Positions 1 to 10,783 of a stretch of DNA of 64,000 nucleotides are shown here, in pieces. Source of the DNA: Collimonas sp. OK607 (GTDB lineage Bacteria > Pseudomonadota > Gammaproteobacteria > Burkholderiales > Burkholderiaceae_D); the NCBI RefSeq assembly GCF_900111995.1, contig NZ_FOKF01000001.1:248001-312000 (forward strand), written 5' to 3'. Each line of letters begins with the position of its first letter. The stretch's first letter is position 1. Below the pieces are notes generated by a model. That model made no database searches. It was not told where the DNA came from and saw nothing but the letters and a program-made list of their open reading frames with translations. The position numbers and the translations under genes were made by a program.

Positions 1-182
1 GCGCAATTCATGCACCTTGGGGAGTTGAAGCAGGTTTGAAGGAAAAGATCGTTGAGTTGCGCAAGGCTGGGGAAGTTGTGATCCAGAGTCTGCCCGGCCA
101 CGAAAACGATCAAGACGAGTTCGATTGCGACCGAGCGGTCGTACTCGAAAATGGAAACTGGATTATCAAAAATTTGGACTAA
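1..182 (+). CDS. hisZ: HisZ, ATP phosphoribosyltransferase regulatory subunit (3' end only)
   Basis: Only the last 59 codons are present; the reading frame enters from the left edge at base 3 and stops at TAA 180-182. The tail contains the block [15 protein letters not shown] followed by a short end [10 protein letters not shown], which matches the C-terminal end of HisZ, the class II aminoacyl-tRNA-synthetase-like partner that activates short-form HisG in the first step of histidine synthesis. The order hisZ-purA is common in Burkholderiales, which supports the call. The next gene starts 3 bases after the stop, so the two are probably co-transcribed. The identification rests on remembered family sequence, not on a search. 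Confidence 0.82.
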   Translation, partial: AIHAPWGVEAGLKEKIVELRKAGEVVIQSLPGHENDQDEFDCDRAVVLENGNWIIKNLD

Positions 183-1499
<1,317 letters not shown>

Positions 1500-1517
1500 T
1501 TGCAAAATAAGAGCAAT

Positions 1518-2054
1518 ATGAACAAGTCAGATGATAAAGACCTATGGGTCTCGTGGGATGAATATCACCGCATAATTGAAAAACTGGTATTGAATGTCCA
1601 TGCCTCCGGCTGGCAGTTCGATCAGGTGCTGTGCCTGGCGCGTGGCGGTTTGCGTCCGGGCGACGTGTTTTCACGTATTTTCGATGTGCCGCTGGCGATC
1701 TTGTCGACCAGCTCCTACCGCGAAGATGCCGGCACGGTTCGCAGCGAACTCGATATCGGCAAACACATCACCATGAGCCGCGGCGCCTTGTCCGGCCGGG
1801 TTCTGGTGGTGGATGACCTGGTCGATTCCGGCGTTACGCTGGACAAGGTCTTGCATCACCTGAAAGAAAACTATGCACCGGTAACCGAGGTGAAGTCAGC
1901 GGTAATCTGGTGGAAGGCATGTTCTTCGCTCAAGCCGGATTTTTACGTCGATTACCTGCCGACCAATCCATGGATTCACCAGCCTTTCGAAGAGTATGAC
2001 AGCCTGCGTCCACATCAGCTGGAAGCATGGAGTAAAAAGGGCGTATCGAGATAA
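1518..2054 (+). CDS. Phosphoribosyltransferase (xanthine/hypoxanthine type)
   Basis: A 178-residue purine-salvage-type phosphoribosyltransferase. The PRPP-binding signature VLVVDDLVDSGVTL lies near residues 100-113, and an earlier CLARGGLRPGD loop supplies the pyrophosphate contact. Family members transfer a base onto PRPP; which base is used cannot be read from the sequence, though relatives in this gene position are usually annotated as hypoxanthine or xanthine-guanine enzymes. ATG 1518 is used; an upstream in-frame TTG at 1500 would abut the purA stop. It is the last gene of the purA unit and is followed directly by a strong terminator. Confidence 0.9.
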   Translation: MNKSDDKDLWVSWDEYHRIIEKLVLNVHASGWQFDQVLCLARGGLRPGDVFSRIFDVPLAILSTSSYREDAGTVRSELDIGKHITMSRGALSGRVLVVDDLVDSGVTLDKVLHHLKENYAPVTEVKSAVIWWKACSSLKPDFYVDYLPTNPWIHQPFEEYDSLRPHQLEAWSKKGVSR

Positions 2055-2073
2055 TCGAGCGCGCTTGCAAAGA

Positions 2074-2106
2074 AAGCCTCGTTGCTCACACAACGAGGCT
2101 TTTTTA
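2074..2106 (+). terminator. Rho-independent terminator after the purA unit
   Basis: A 9-bp perfect stem, GCCTCGTTG at 2076-2084 pairing with CAACGAGGC at 2091-2099, with a 6-base loop and followed by six T residues. It starts about 20 bases after the phosphoribosyltransferase stop. The convergent oxidoreductase gene ends just beyond it at 2112. Confidence 0.93.
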
Positions 2107-2111
2107 CATTC

Positions 2112-3320
2112 CTACCGAGGCAGGTTGACCCAACTCGAATCCTGCGCGTGGCTGCGCAGTACGGCCTCGATAAATTCCATTCCCGATACACCGTCCTTGA
2201 CGGTCGTCAGATAGCGGCTACTGTCGGGCAGGGGCTGCCCGCCGCTCAGCGCGGCGATTTGCGCAGCAGCGTCTACGTACAGCTGGGCAAACGCCTCCAG
2301 ATAACCTTCCGGATGCCCGGCCGGCACACGCGTGGCGTGCGCCGCCGCCTGGCCTGACGCACGGCCGCGCGTGATGCATTGCGCCTGACCACCTTGTGGG
2401 GTGAACCATAGATGGTTCGGGTTTTCCTGGTCGAAGGCCAGGCTGGCTTTGCTGCCATACAAGCGCAGCCGTAGCGCATTTTCGCAACCGGTGGCGACCT
2501 GGCTGGCCCACAAGGTTCCGCGCGCGCCGTTGGCGTAGCGCAGCATCACTTGCACATGATCGTCTACCTGTCGTCCCGGCACAAAGGTGTGCAGTTCGGC
2601 CAGCAGTTGCGTCGGCGTCGCGCCGCTGATGTATTGCGCCAGCTGATAGGCATGGCTGCCGACATCGCCCAAGGTGCCGGCCGGGCCGTTACGGACTGGA
2701 TCCGAGCGCCAGCCGAGTGCGCCTGGATCTTGCGCGCCGCTTGCGGCAGCTGCGGCGGCCGCAGGTATTTCAGCGGCCAGCCAATCCTGGGAGTATTCGA
2801 CCTGCAGCAGCCGCAGTTCACCTAATGCGCCGGACTCTACCAATTCCTTTGCATGGCGCACCAGCGGGTAGCCGGTATAAGTGTGGGTCAGAGCGAACAC
2901 CAGGTTTTTCTGTTGTGCCAGGGCCGCCAGTTCTTGCGCCTCTTGCAAGGAAATGGCCAGCGGCTTGTCGCAGATGACGTGAATGCCAGCTTCCAAAAAC
3001 GCCGTGGCGACCGGTGCGTGCAAATAATTGGGCGTGACAATGGCTACTACGTCGATACCGTCGGCGCGGGCCGCTTCCTGGCGTGCCATATCAACGTAAC
3101 TGGTATAGCTTCGAGCCGGGTCGAGGCGAATGGCGGCAGCGCTTGATGCGGCGCGTGCCGGGTCGCCGGATAAAGCGCCGGCGACCAATTCGTAATGATC
3201 GTCCAGGCGCGCCGCCATGCGATGCACGGCGCCGATGAAGGCGCCGTCGCCGCCCCCTACCATGCCCAGACGCAGTCGCCGTGGCAGCCTGGTTTCCTGC
3301 TTGCCGTGATTGATTCCCAT
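2112..3320 (-). CDS. Gfo/Idh/MocA family dehydrogenase
   Basis: NAD(P)-dependent sugar or cyclitol oxidoreductase of 402 residues. The N-terminal Rossmann segment reads LGMVGGGDGAFIGAVHR, a GGG variant of the usual GxGxxG. It is followed by TPNYLH and CDKPL, the family's EKP-like motif with Asp in place of Glu. ATG 3320 is the start. It lies 2 bases downstream of a TIM-barrel isomerase gene and ends a six-gene leftward operon that also holds a LacI regulator and an ABC transporter. The context points to breakdown of an imported sugar or inositol isomer. The exact substrate is unknown. Confidence 0.88.
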   Translation of the reverse strand: MGINHGKQETRLPRRLRLGMVGGGDGAFIGAVHRMAARLDDHYELVAGALSGDPARAASSAAAIRLDPARSYTSYVDMARQEAARADGIDVVAIVTPNYLHAPVATAFLEAGIHVICDKPLAISLQEAQELAALAQQKNLVFALTHTYTGYPLVRHAKELVESGALGELRLLQVEYSQDWLAAEIPAAAAAAASGAQDPGALGWRSDPVRNGPAGTLGDVGSHAYQLAQYISGATPTQLLAELHTFVPGRQVDDHVQVMLRYANGARGTLWASQVATGCENALRLRLYGSKASLAFDQENPNHLWFTPQGGQAQCITRGRASGQAAAHATRVPAGHPEGYLEAFAQLYVDAAAQIAALSGGQPLPDSSRYLTTVKDGVSGMEFIEAVLRSHAQDSSWVNLPR

Positions 3321-3322
3321 GG

Positions 3323-4375
3323 TTAGTCCAGTCCTAATATCTGTGCAATCTGCGCCGGCTGTACCTGGCCATCGGCAAAATCGTCAAAGGCCCGCTCACT
3401 GACGCGGATGATATGGTTGCGGATAAATTCCGCACCTTCGGCTGCGCCATCTTCCGGATGTTTCAGCGCGCACTCCCATTCCAGCACGGCCCAACCGGGA
3501 AAATCGTACTGCGCCATTTTTGAAAAGATCGCCTTGAAATCGATCTGGCCATCGCCCAGAGAACGAAAACGCCCGGCGCGATCTTGCCAGCCGGAGTAAC
3601 CACCGTAGACGCCTTGCCGGCCGTCAGGGCGAAACTCGGCATCCTTGACGTGGAAAGCCTTGATGCGCTGGTGGTAGATGTCGATGAACGCCAGGTAATC
3701 CAGTTGCTGCAACAGGAAATGACTCGGGTCGTACAAGATATTGGCGCGCGGATGATGATCGACAGCGTCAAGGAAGCGTTCGAACGTCACGCCGTCATGC
3801 AGGTCCTCGCCGGGATGCAGTTCATAGCAAAGATCGACGCCAGCATCATCGAAAGCGTCAAGCACAGGGCGCCAGCGGCGCGCCAGTTCGGCAAATGCAG
3901 CTTCAACCAATCCCGGCGGGCGCTGCGGCCACGGATATAGATAGGGCCAGGCCAGCGCTCCGGAAAAACTCACGTGTGCACGCAAGCCCAATCGGCGTGA
4001 GGCGATTGCCGCGCAATGGAGTTGATCTTCGGCCCAGGCAGTACGCGCCGGCGAATTGCCGCGCAGCTCGGGCGGCGCAAAGCCGTCGAACAAAATGTCG
4101 TAGGCCGGATGTACTGCCAGCAGCTGTCCTTGCAGGTGGGTCGACAATTCGCTGATTTGCAAACCATGCTGCGCCAGCATGCCGGCGATATCGTCGCAGT
4201 AGGTCTGGCTTTGGGCGGCTGTTTTCAAATCAAACAGACGCACGTCGGTCGGCAGCTGCAAAGCTTTGTAGCCCAGGGCCGAAGCCCATCTGGCCAGGTT
4301 TTCCAAGGTGTCGAACGGCGCTTTATCGCCCATGAACTGGGCCAGGAACAGGGCAGGACCTTGTATCGTTTTCAT
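3323..4375 (-). CDS. Sugar phosphate isomerase/epimerase (TIM barrel, AP endonuclease 2 fold)
   Basis: A 350-residue xylose-isomerase-like TIM-barrel protein. Metal- and substrate-binding strands typical of the family are visible: YELHPGED near residue 200, NILYDPSHF near 235, AFHVKDAEF near 260 and VLEWECA near 300. Such enzymes isomerise or epimerise keto sugars and inosose derivatives. The gene is separated by 2 bases from the downstream dehydrogenase and by about 120 bases from the upstream binding-protein gene. Together the pair probably converts the substrate brought in by the adjacent ABC transporter. Confidence 0.85.
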   Translation of the reverse strand: MKTIQGPALFLAQFMGDKAPFDTLENLARWASALGYKALQLPTDVRLFDLKTAAQSQTYCDDIAGMLAQHGLQISELSTHLQGQLLAVHPAYDILFDGFAPPELRGNSPARTAWAEDQLHCAAIASRRLGLRAHVSFSGALAWPYLYPWPQRPPGLVEAAFAELARRWRPVLDAFDDAGVDLCYELHPGEDLHDGVTFERFLDAVDHHPRANILYDPSHFLLQQLDYLAFIDIYHQRIKAFHVKDAEFRPDGRQGVYGGYSGWQDRAGRFRSLGDGQIDFKAIFSKMAQYDFPGWAVLEWECALKHPEDGAAEGAEFIRNHIIRVSERAFDDFADGQVQPAQIAQILGLD

Positions 4376-4495
4376 GGCGCTAATCCTTTCGTTGCAAGGT
4401 CGTTGTAAGATCGTTGCTTCAAGCGTAGTGCTGCAGGCGGCAAGCCGGCGGCAGCACTACGGCCGCGAACCAGAACGGTGAATAAAACCGGCGAA

Positions 4496-5479
4496 TTAAA
4501 ACGGTGAATCAGGGAAGTAGAACTGCTTGGCGTTTTGATTGGTGATCAAGACCGAAGGAATGATGGTGGTAGGCGGCAGCTTTTCACCCTTCAGGCGGGC
4601 TTCCGCAGTCATCTTGATGGCGTCGTAAATGAATTTCGGCGAATAGGAAACGTCAGCCTTGATTATCTTGTCGCCATCGATGATTTTCTTGACCGCACCC
4701 TTAGCACCGGCGCCGCCGAAAATTTCCTTGATGTCGCTACGCTTGGCCTGGTCGATGGCTTTTTGCACGCCGACTGCCATGTCGTCATCCGCCGCCCAGA
4801 CGGCGTCGATCTGGCGGAAGCGCGTCAGGTAGTCTTGCATCACCTTGAAGGCATCGTCGCGGTTCCAGTTGCCGTATTTTGCATCGAGGATCTTGATGTC
4901 AGGGTGTCCTTTCATTACAGCGCTGAAAGCGTCGAAACGCTCGTTATCCAAGGTGGTCGGGATGCCGCGCAGAACTACGATATTGCCCTTGCCATTGAGC
5001 TGTTTCGCCAGATATTCAGCCGGCAGTTTGCCGAACGCCGTATTGTCGCCGGCGACATAGGCATCCTGGGCGGAGGTGTTGGTCAGGCCGCGGTCAACCA
5101 CGGTGACATAGACACCCTTGTTCTTGACTTGCGCCACAGGCTGGGTAAGCGCAGCAGATTCCAGCGGGAAGATCACCAGGGAATTGATCTTGTTGACGGT
5201 CAGCATGTCTTGCAGCTGGTTAGCTTGTTCCGACGCTGTAGCCGAGGTCTTGACAATGATCTTCAGATCCGGATGCGCTTTTTCCAGCTCTTTCTTGGCT
5301 TCGTTTGCCCACCACACGATGCCTGCGGTGAAACTATGGGTGGCGGTCGGGATGGCGACGCCTAGCGTGACTTTTTCGGCCGCGTGGGTGGGCAGGGCAG
5401 AAAGGGTCACTACGGTCACTGCGGTCACAGCGGCTGCCGATAACAAGCCACGGCTAAAAATACGGTTGATCGAATACAT
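4496..5479 (-). CDS. Periplasmic sugar-binding protein of an ABC transporter (RbsB-like)
   Basis: A 327-residue type I periplasmic binding protein. ATG 5479 is chosen over an in-frame upstream start at 5554 because a GGAGGAG ribosome site lies just ahead and the product then begins with a signal peptide ending at THAAEKV. The mature part has the binding-protein pattern [14 protein letters not shown], then VVDRGL, VVLRGIP and [12 protein letters not shown]. It captures a sugar or polyol in the periplasm and hands it to the permease encoded just upstream in the same operon. The ligand is not evident. A 104-base gap separates it from the permease gene. Confidence 0.92.
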   Translation of the reverse strand: MYSINRIFSRGLLSAAAVTAVTVVTLSALPTHAAEKVTLGVAIPTATHSFTAGIVWWANEAKKELEKAHPDLKIIVKTSATASEQANQLQDMLTVNKINSLVIFPLESAALTQPVAQVKNKGVYVTVVDRGLTNTSAQDAYVAGDNTAFGKLPAEYLAKQLNGKGNIVVLRGIPTTLDNERFDAFSAVMKGHPDIKILDAKYGNWNRDDAFKVMQDYLTRFRQIDAVWAADDDMAVGVQKAIDQAKRSDIKEIFGGAGAKGAVKKIIDGDKIIKADVSYSPKFIYDAIKMTAEARLKGEKLPPTTIIPSVLITNQNAKQFYFPDSPF

Positions 5480-5583
5480 GGTATCTCCTCCAGGTAAAGG
5501 TGCCGGTAGCGGCATCCGGTTTGAAATGATGAAATCCACAAACGACTTTGACATTGCGTGGGCGACAGGTTTTTAGAACACCA

Positions 5584-6609
5584 TTAATGTCGGCCGCGCT
5601 GGAAATACGCCACTGCGATGATGACGACGCCTTGTACTGCTGCATTCAGGTACACGCTGATAATGCTGGTCAGGTTAAGAATATTGCTGATTACGGATAA
5701 CAAGACGGCGCCCACGATGGTGCCGACGATGCGCCCGGAACCACCTTTGAGCGCAGTCCCGCCTACCACCACGGCAGCAATCGCTTCAAGTTCCCACAGC
5801 AAACCGGTGGTGGGCGAAGCGGAGCCCAGGCGGGGCACATACAGCACGGTCGCGATACCGACGCATACGCCCAGCAGCATGTAAGTGCAGGTCTTGACGA
5901 AGTCGACGCGGATGGCGGCGTAACGGGCTACCTGTTCGTTAGAGCCGATAGCTTGCACGTGGCGCCCGAAAGCAGTGCGGTTCAAGATCAGCGCACCAGT
6001 CAGCGCCACCGCCAGGAACACCCAGATCGGGATCGGAATACCCAGCACGTTGGTGTAGTAGACCGGGCTGTACAAATCGGACAGCTGATTGTCCAGCGTC
6101 AGCGCGCCGCCATCGGCCAGATAAGTCAGCACCGAGCGAAAAATACCCAAGGTGCCGAGCGTGACGATAAAGGCTTCGATCTTGCCCTTGGTAATCAGCA
6201 AGCCGTGCAGGTAACCAAATGCCAGACCGAGCAGCAGCGCCATCGCGATGCCGGTCACGACGATGGTTAGCGGCCCTGGCGCAACGCCGCCGATGCCACC
6301 CATCAGCATATTCATGAGGTAAATCATGCTGCCGGCGATTAACGCAGCCATGGAGCCGACAGACAGGTCGATCCCGCCTGAAATGATGACAAAAGTCATG
6401 CCGACCGCAATGATGCCGATGAACGCGGTGCGGGTAAGCACATTCATCAGGTTGTCGATAGTGGCGAAATCGCGATTGAGCAGGGTGCCGGCGATACACA
6501 GGCCGATCAGCCCGATCACCGGGCCGAGGCCCTTCAGGTGATTGAGGTATTGCGTGAGGTTTTGCATGAGCCGGGCGGATGCGCCGGAATCAACGGGTGC
6601 CGGTAGCAT
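5584..6609 (-). CDS. ABC sugar transporter permease (RbsC-like)
   Basis: A 341-residue inner-membrane protein of the branched-chain/ribose permease family with about eight to ten hydrophobic segments. The family signature around [11 protein letters not shown] is present near residue 85, and the EAA-like stretch [17 protein letters not shown] lies near residue 275. ATG 6609 is supported by a GAGGAG site and means the gene overlaps the end of the ATPase gene by about 20 bases, a sign of translational coupling. It forms the membrane channel for the operon's transporter. Confidence 0.92.
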   Translation of the reverse strand: MLPAPVDSGASARLMQNLTQYLNHLKGLGPVIGLIGLCIAGTLLNRDFATIDNLMNVLTRTAFIGIIAVGMTFVIISGGIDLSVGSMAALIAGSMIYLMNMLMGGIGGVAPGPLTIVVTGIAMALLLGLAFGYLHGLLITKGKIEAFIVTLGTLGIFRSVLTYLADGGALTLDNQLSDLYSPVYYTNVLGIPIPIWVFLAVALTGALILNRTAFGRHVQAIGSNEQVARYAAIRVDFVKTCTYMLLGVCVGIATVLYVPRLGSASPTTGLLWELEAIAAVVVGGTALKGGSGRIVGTIVGAVLLSVISNILNLTSIISVYLNAAVQGVVIIAVAYFQRGRH

Positions 6610-8077
6610 GGGAAATCAACTCCTCTTCGGTCAGCTGGTCGCTGGCTAGCGTGGTTTGCAAAACGCCCGCGCGCATGACTGCGACGCGATGGCAGAGACC
6701 GATCAGTTCGATCAGTTCGGATGAAATGACGATCACCGCGCGGCCTTCGGCTGCGAGGCGATGGATCAGGAAATAAATATCGCGCTTGGCGCCGACATCG
6801 ACGCCGCGGGTCGGCTCATCCAGGATCACCACGCGCGGATCGGCATGCAGGTATTTGGCCAGCGCCAGCTTTTGCTGGTTACCGCCGGACAGCATGCGAG
6901 CTTTTACTTGTGGATTGCCGGTGCGGATGTTGAAGTCTTGAATTGCGCGCGAAAGTGCTTTCTTTTCGGACGCCAGATCCAGCCAGGGATGGCCGTAGCG
7001 CTCCAGCGTCATGATGGTCAGGTTTTCGCGCAGGCCGAGGTCGACGTGTAAGCCCTTGCCCTTGCGGTCTTCACTCAGGTAGGTCAAGCCGTGCTGCATG
7101 GCTTGCCGTGGCGTGCGCAGGTCGACCTCCTTGCCATCGATGGCAATGCGGCCGCCGCTGCGAGGGCGCAAGCCGATCAACGCCTCCATGGCTTCGGTAC
7201 GTCCGGCCCCGACGAGTCCGGCAAAGCCGAGGATTTCGCCGGCGCGCACTTCAAAACTGAGATCGGGAATCCAGCCCGGCACCGCCAGATACTCCACCTT
7301 CAGCAGTACCGGAGCATCTGCCGGTGGTGGCGCCTTGGCCGGGAACATGTCCGATACATCGCGTCCCACCATCAGGTTCGCCATCTGGTGGCGATCCAGG
7401 CTGGCGGTCGGCTCGCGGGTGATGAAACGGCCGTCGCGCATGATGATGACTTCATCCGTATGGCTTTCGATTTCATCCAGCTTGTGCGAGATATATATGA
7501 TGGTGACGCCTTGTTCCTTGAGCAGCGCCATCAATGCAAACAGTCTTTGCGTTTCAGTCGACGTCAGCGTCGCGCTGGGCTCGTCCATGATCAGCAAACG
7601 TGCCTTGCGCGACAAGGCTTTGGCAATTTCAACCAGCTGTTTTTCCGCAACGATCAGGCTGCTGACCTTGGTGTCCGGACTGACGTCCAGGCCCACCTGG
7701 GCCAGGCAGATAGCCGCTTCATCACGCATGGCGGCATCGTCGAGCAGCCAGCCTTTACGCTTTTCGTGGCCCAGGAAAATGTTCTGGGCTATCGTTAGAT
7801 GCTCGGCCAGATTGAACTCCTGGTGGATCAGGACAATCCCGCAAGCCTCCGCCTGAAGCGAACCGGTGAATTGACGGCTCTGGCCATCAATGAACAACTC
7901 GCCTTCGGTAATGCTTTCGTAGCCTGCCAAAATCTTCATCAAGGTGGATTTGCCGGCGCCGTTTTCGCCGAGCAAACCGTACACCCGGCCCAGCTTCAGA
8001 TCGAAGCTGACGCCATGCAGCACCCGCACCGCGCCAAAATCCTTGCGAATATTCACGAAGCGCACCGCAGCGGCCAT
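6590..8077 (-). CDS. ABC sugar transporter ATP-binding protein, two domains (RbsA/MglA-like)
   Basis: A 495-residue tandem ATPase. The first domain has Walker [10 protein letters not shown] near residue 38 and Walker [10 protein letters not shown] near 160. The second domain has a degenerate loop GLVGAGRTE near 280, the ABC signature LSGGNQQK near 400 and Walker [11 protein letters not shown]. The pairing of one canonical and one degenerate site is usual for this family. It powers import by the downstream permease. The start is 2 bases from the end of the lacI-type gene, so expression of the two is coupled. Confidence 0.95.
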   Translation of the reverse strand: MAAAVRFVNIRKDFGAVRVLHGVSFDLKLGRVYGLLGENGAGKSTLMKILAGYESITEGELFIDGQSRQFTGSLQAEACGIVLIHQEFNLAEHLTIAQNIFLGHEKRKGWLLDDAAMRDEAAICLAQVGLDVSPDTKVSSLIVAEKQLVEIAKALSRKARLLIMDEPSATLTSTETQRLFALMALLKEQGVTIIYISHKLDEIESHTDEVIIMRDGRFITREPTASLDRHQMANLMVGRDVSDMFPAKAPPPADAPVLLKVEYLAVPGWIPDLSFEVRAGEILGFAGLVGAGRTEAMEALIGLRPRSGGRIAIDGKEVDLRTPRQAMQHGLTYLSEDRKGKGLHVDLGLRENLTIMTLERYGHPWLDLASEKKALSRAIQDFNIRTGNPQVKARMLSGGNQQKLALAKYLHADPRVVILDEPTRGVDVGAKRDIYFLIHRLAAEGRAVIVISSELIELIGLCHRVAVMRAGVLQTTLASDQLTEEELISHATGTR

Positions 8078-8079
8078 GG

Positions 8080-9087
8080 TTAGCTACTCTCTCTCTGGAT
8101 CAGATGATGATCTAGCAGTACGCCTTGCACCTTGGCCTCCGGATCCGCCAGGCGTAGGAGCAACAGCTTCGCCGCAGTTTCCCCAAGCAGCCGCATGGGC
8201 TGGGCGATGGTGCTCAGCGGCGGCCAGGTTTGCGCTGCAATTGCGATATCGTCGAAACCGATGACGGCAACCTCTTCGGGTACGCGCTTATTCAGCTGGC
8301 GCATCGCGCTTAGCGCACCGATAGCAAGCGTATCCGATACCGCGAATATGGCGCTGGGTGCTTCTGGCTGCGCCATCATTTGCAACGCTGCGTGTTTGCC
8401 GGCATCGTAGTCTAGACTTTCGACCAGTTGACGCCATTCAGGGTGTATCGGTAATCCTGCTGCTCGCATGGCGTCAAGGTAGCCGCGCTGGCGCTCACGC
8501 GCATAGCGGTAGCGTTGATCCGAATTGATTAATCCGATACGTGTGTGGCCGCGTTCGATTAAATGGCGCACGGCGTCGCCGGCGGCGCGATAGTTGTCCA
8601 CCCCTACATACGGCACGGCGATGGCGGGATCGAATTCGCAACACGCGACCCACGGTAAAACGTTCGATTCATTGGCTAGTGCGTGTTGCACCGTATCCGG
8701 ATCGAGGCAGATCGCGCCGTCGGCCCGGTGCGTGCGCAACAGATCGAAATATGCGCTTTCGCGGCCTTCGTCGGCGCCGGTATCGCACAGCATGACGAAA
8801 TAACCGTGCTCGCGCGCGACGCTATCGATGCCACGGACGATTTCGGAATAAAACGGATTGCCCACATCCGGCACCATGGTCAGCAACAGCCGGCTGGCGG
8901 CCGTGCGCAGATTGCGGGCCAGGTGATTCATGCGATAGCCCAAGGCCGTCACGGAGGCCAGCACCTTGTCGCGCGTCACCGGCCGCACGCCATCCAGGCC
9001 GTTCATCACACGCGATACGGTCGCTACAGATACACCTGCGTGCATGGCTACAGCGGCAATCGAGACGGGCGTGTTTTTTGATGGCAT
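8080..9087 (-). CDS. LacI-family transcriptional regulator
   Basis: A 335-residue repressor. It has an N-terminal helix-turn-helix SIAAVAMHAGVSVATVSRVM (residues about 9-28), the hinge-helix region, and a periplasmic-binding-protein-like effector domain with FDDIAIA near residue 275. It is the first gene of the leftward transporter and dehydrogenase operon and probably binds the palindrome about 30 bases ahead of its start. The likely effector is the transported sugar or an intermediate from it. Confidence 0.93.
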   Translation of the reverse strand: MPSKNTPVSIAAVAMHAGVSVATVSRVMNGLDGVRPVTRDKVLASVTALGYRMNHLARNLRTAASRLLLTMVPDVGNPFYSEIVRGIDSVAREHGYFVMLCDTGADEGRESAYFDLLRTHRADGAICLDPDTVQHALANESNVLPWVACCEFDPAIAVPYVGVDNYRAAGDAVRHLIERGHTRIGLINSDQRYRYARERQRGYLDAMRAAGLPIHPEWRQLVESLDYDAGKHAALQMMAQPEAPSAIFAVSDTLAIGALSAMRQLNKRVPEEVAVIGFDDIAIAAQTWPPLSTIAQPMRLLGETAAKLLLLRLADPEAKVQGVLLDHHLIQRESS

Positions 9088-9117
9088 GTGCTGGAAAACG
9101 TTGCTCTGGTAAATTTA

Positions 9118-9135
9118 AATGTAATCGATTACATT
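9118..9135. promoter_or_regulatory. Perfect 18-bp palindrome, probable LacI-family operator
   Basis: AATGTAATCGATTACATT is perfectly self-complementary with a central CG, the standard form of LacI/PurR-family operators. It lies about 30 bases upstream of the lacI-type start and within the divergent spacer facing the MFS gene (start 9315), so it could control both directions. Binding by the adjacent repressor is an inference. Confidence 0.8.
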
Positions 9136-9314
9136 CGATTTATACGTGCTCGCCAAACTCTTTGCAAGATGAATTCATGTTGTGATGCAACATCGCAATC
9201 AGGTGTGAAAGAAGGGGGAGGAGAGGTATAACGTAGGGGAAGCACTGAGGAATCGTTGCAGAAAAAACCCGTCTGGCTATCGCAATAGCCAGACCAAAAT
9301 AAAGGGATTTAACT

Positions 9315-10613
9315 ATGAGCAGCACGGCAATCGGCAGTAAAGCAGCCAGCACCGCAGCACCATTTGAACAGCACCCGCAAACCTGGCGCGCTGTCATTTC
9401 ATCGTCGATCGGCAATGCATTGGAGTGGTTCGATGTTTTGCTTTACAGCGCCATGGCGGTCACTATCGCCAAGCTGTTTTTCCCGACCGAGAACCAGACC
9501 GTTTCACTGTTGATTACCTTTGCTACCTTCGGCGTTTCGTTTTTCATGCGGCCGCTGGGTGCGGTTGTTATCGGCGCCTACTCTGATCGCGTCGGCCGCA
9601 AGGCCGCACTGACACTATCGATCCTGCTGATGATGATCGGTACATTGCTGATCGCGATCATGCCGACTTACGCCCAAATCGGCCTGTGGGCGCCGGCCGG
9701 CATCGTTGCGGCCCGCTTGCTGCAGGGTTTTTCCGCTGGCGGCGAATTCGGCAGTTCGACCGCATTCCTGGTGGAGCATGCGCCGCACCGACGAGGATTC
9801 TTTTCCAGCTGGCAGGTTGCCAGCCAGGGCCTGAGTATCGTGCTGGCTGCGGTAGCCGGCGCACTTCTGTCGTCGCAATTGTCTACCGATCAGCTGGAGT
9901 CCTGGGGCTGGCGTTTGCCATTTTTCTTTGGTTTGCTGATCGGGCCGGCCGGCTACTACATCCGCCGGAATCTGGAGGAGTCGCCTGAGTTTGCCCAGGC
10001 CAGCGCCACCAGCACACCGCTGCGCGACATCATGACCAGTCAGAAAATGCGTTTGCTGATCGGTTCCGGCAGCGTCATCATGGCCACCGTATCGGTCTAC
10101 CTGGTGGTCTACATGCCGACCTATGCGGTCAAGCAGTTGGGCATGACCTCGACGGCATCGTTCAGCGCCACCATCCTGGCCGGCGTGATCATGCTGTTGT
10201 TCTCGCCATTGGTTGGCCATCTGTCCGACAAATACGGCCGCACGCCGTTCATGTTGTGCAGCAGTGTTTTGTTCGTACTGCTGACTTACCCGTTGTTCTC
10301 CTGGCTGTCGCTCAATCCGAGCTTTATCAACCTGTTGCTGGTGCAAGGGGTGATCGGGCTGCTGATGACCATGTATTTCGCGTCGATGCCGGCACTGCTG
10401 TCCGATATCTTTCCGGTCCAGACACGCGGCACTGGCATGTCCTTGAGCTACAACATCGCCGTGATGATTTTCGGCGGTTTCGCCGGCATGACCATTACCT
10501 GGCTGATCGCTGTTACCGATAACAAGCTGGCAGTGACTTTCTATGTGATCGGCGGGGCATTGTTGAGCGTGATCGCTACGCTTGCGGCGCGTTATAGGTT
10601 ACGCCTGCGTTAA
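9315..10613 (+). CDS. MFS transporter, metabolite:H+ symporter (MHS) type
   Basis: A 432-residue, twelve-helix inner-membrane carrier. The N-terminal SSSIGNALEWFDVLLYS and the loop GAYSDRVGRKAAL, followed by RLLQGFSAGGEFG, are hallmarks of the MHS group (proline/betaine, alpha-ketoglutarate, shikimate and citrate symporters). The substrate is unknown. ATG 9315 has an AAAGGGA element a few bases upstream. The gene is divergent from the lacI operon across a 227-base spacer that holds the palindrome, so it may belong to the same regulon. Confidence 0.9.
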   Translation: MSSTAIGSKAASTAAPFEQHPQTWRAVISSSIGNALEWFDVLLYSAMAVTIAKLFFPTENQTVSLLITFATFGVSFFMRPLGAVVIGAYSDRVGRKAALTLSILLMMIGTLLIAIMPTYAQIGLWAPAGIVAARLLQGFSAGGEFGSSTAFLVEHAPHRRGFFSSWQVASQGLSIVLAAVAGALLSSQLSTDQLESWGWRLPFFFGLLIGPAGYYIRRNLEESPEFAQASATSTPLRDIMTSQKMRLLIGSGSVIMATVSVYLVVYMPTYAVKQLGMTSTASFSATILAGVIMLLFSPLVGHLSDKYGRTPFMLCSSVLFVLLTYPLFSWLSLNPSFINLLLVQGVIGLLMTMYFASMPALLSDIFPVQTRGTGMSLSYNIAVMIFGGFAGMTITWLIAVTDNKLAVTFYVIGGALLSVIATLAARYRLRLR

Positions 10614-10639
10614 AAGTTGTTTAAGAGTTGTTTATAACT

Positions 10640-10674
10640 GCATGGCAGGCGAGCAAGCAAGCTCGCCGTCATGC
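10640..10674. other. Hairpin between the MFS gene and iolG-type gene
   Basis: GCATG..GGCGAGC at 10640-10655 pairs with GCTCGCC..CATGC at 10661-10674, with small internal mismatches and a loop of about 6 bases. It is followed by an A-run rather than a T-run on the plus strand, so a classical rightward terminator is not clear. It may be a weak or factor-dependent end for the MFS transcript. The next 100 bases up to 10,783 are AT-rich and probably hold the promoter of the inositol dehydrogenase gene. Confidence 0.5.
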
Positions 10675-10783
10675 AAAAAATATTCGATTGTAAAAATAAA
10701 CGAAAAATTGTTTCTATTTTTAAGATTCGTGCCTACAATGGCAGAAAGCGAAAGTAAAACCAGTCCATAAACGGAGACCAGAC

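Noticed and set aside
10640-10674. Rightward intrinsic terminator after the MFS gene
   Set aside because: The hairpin is followed by an A-run, not a T-run, so I list it only as a hairpin.
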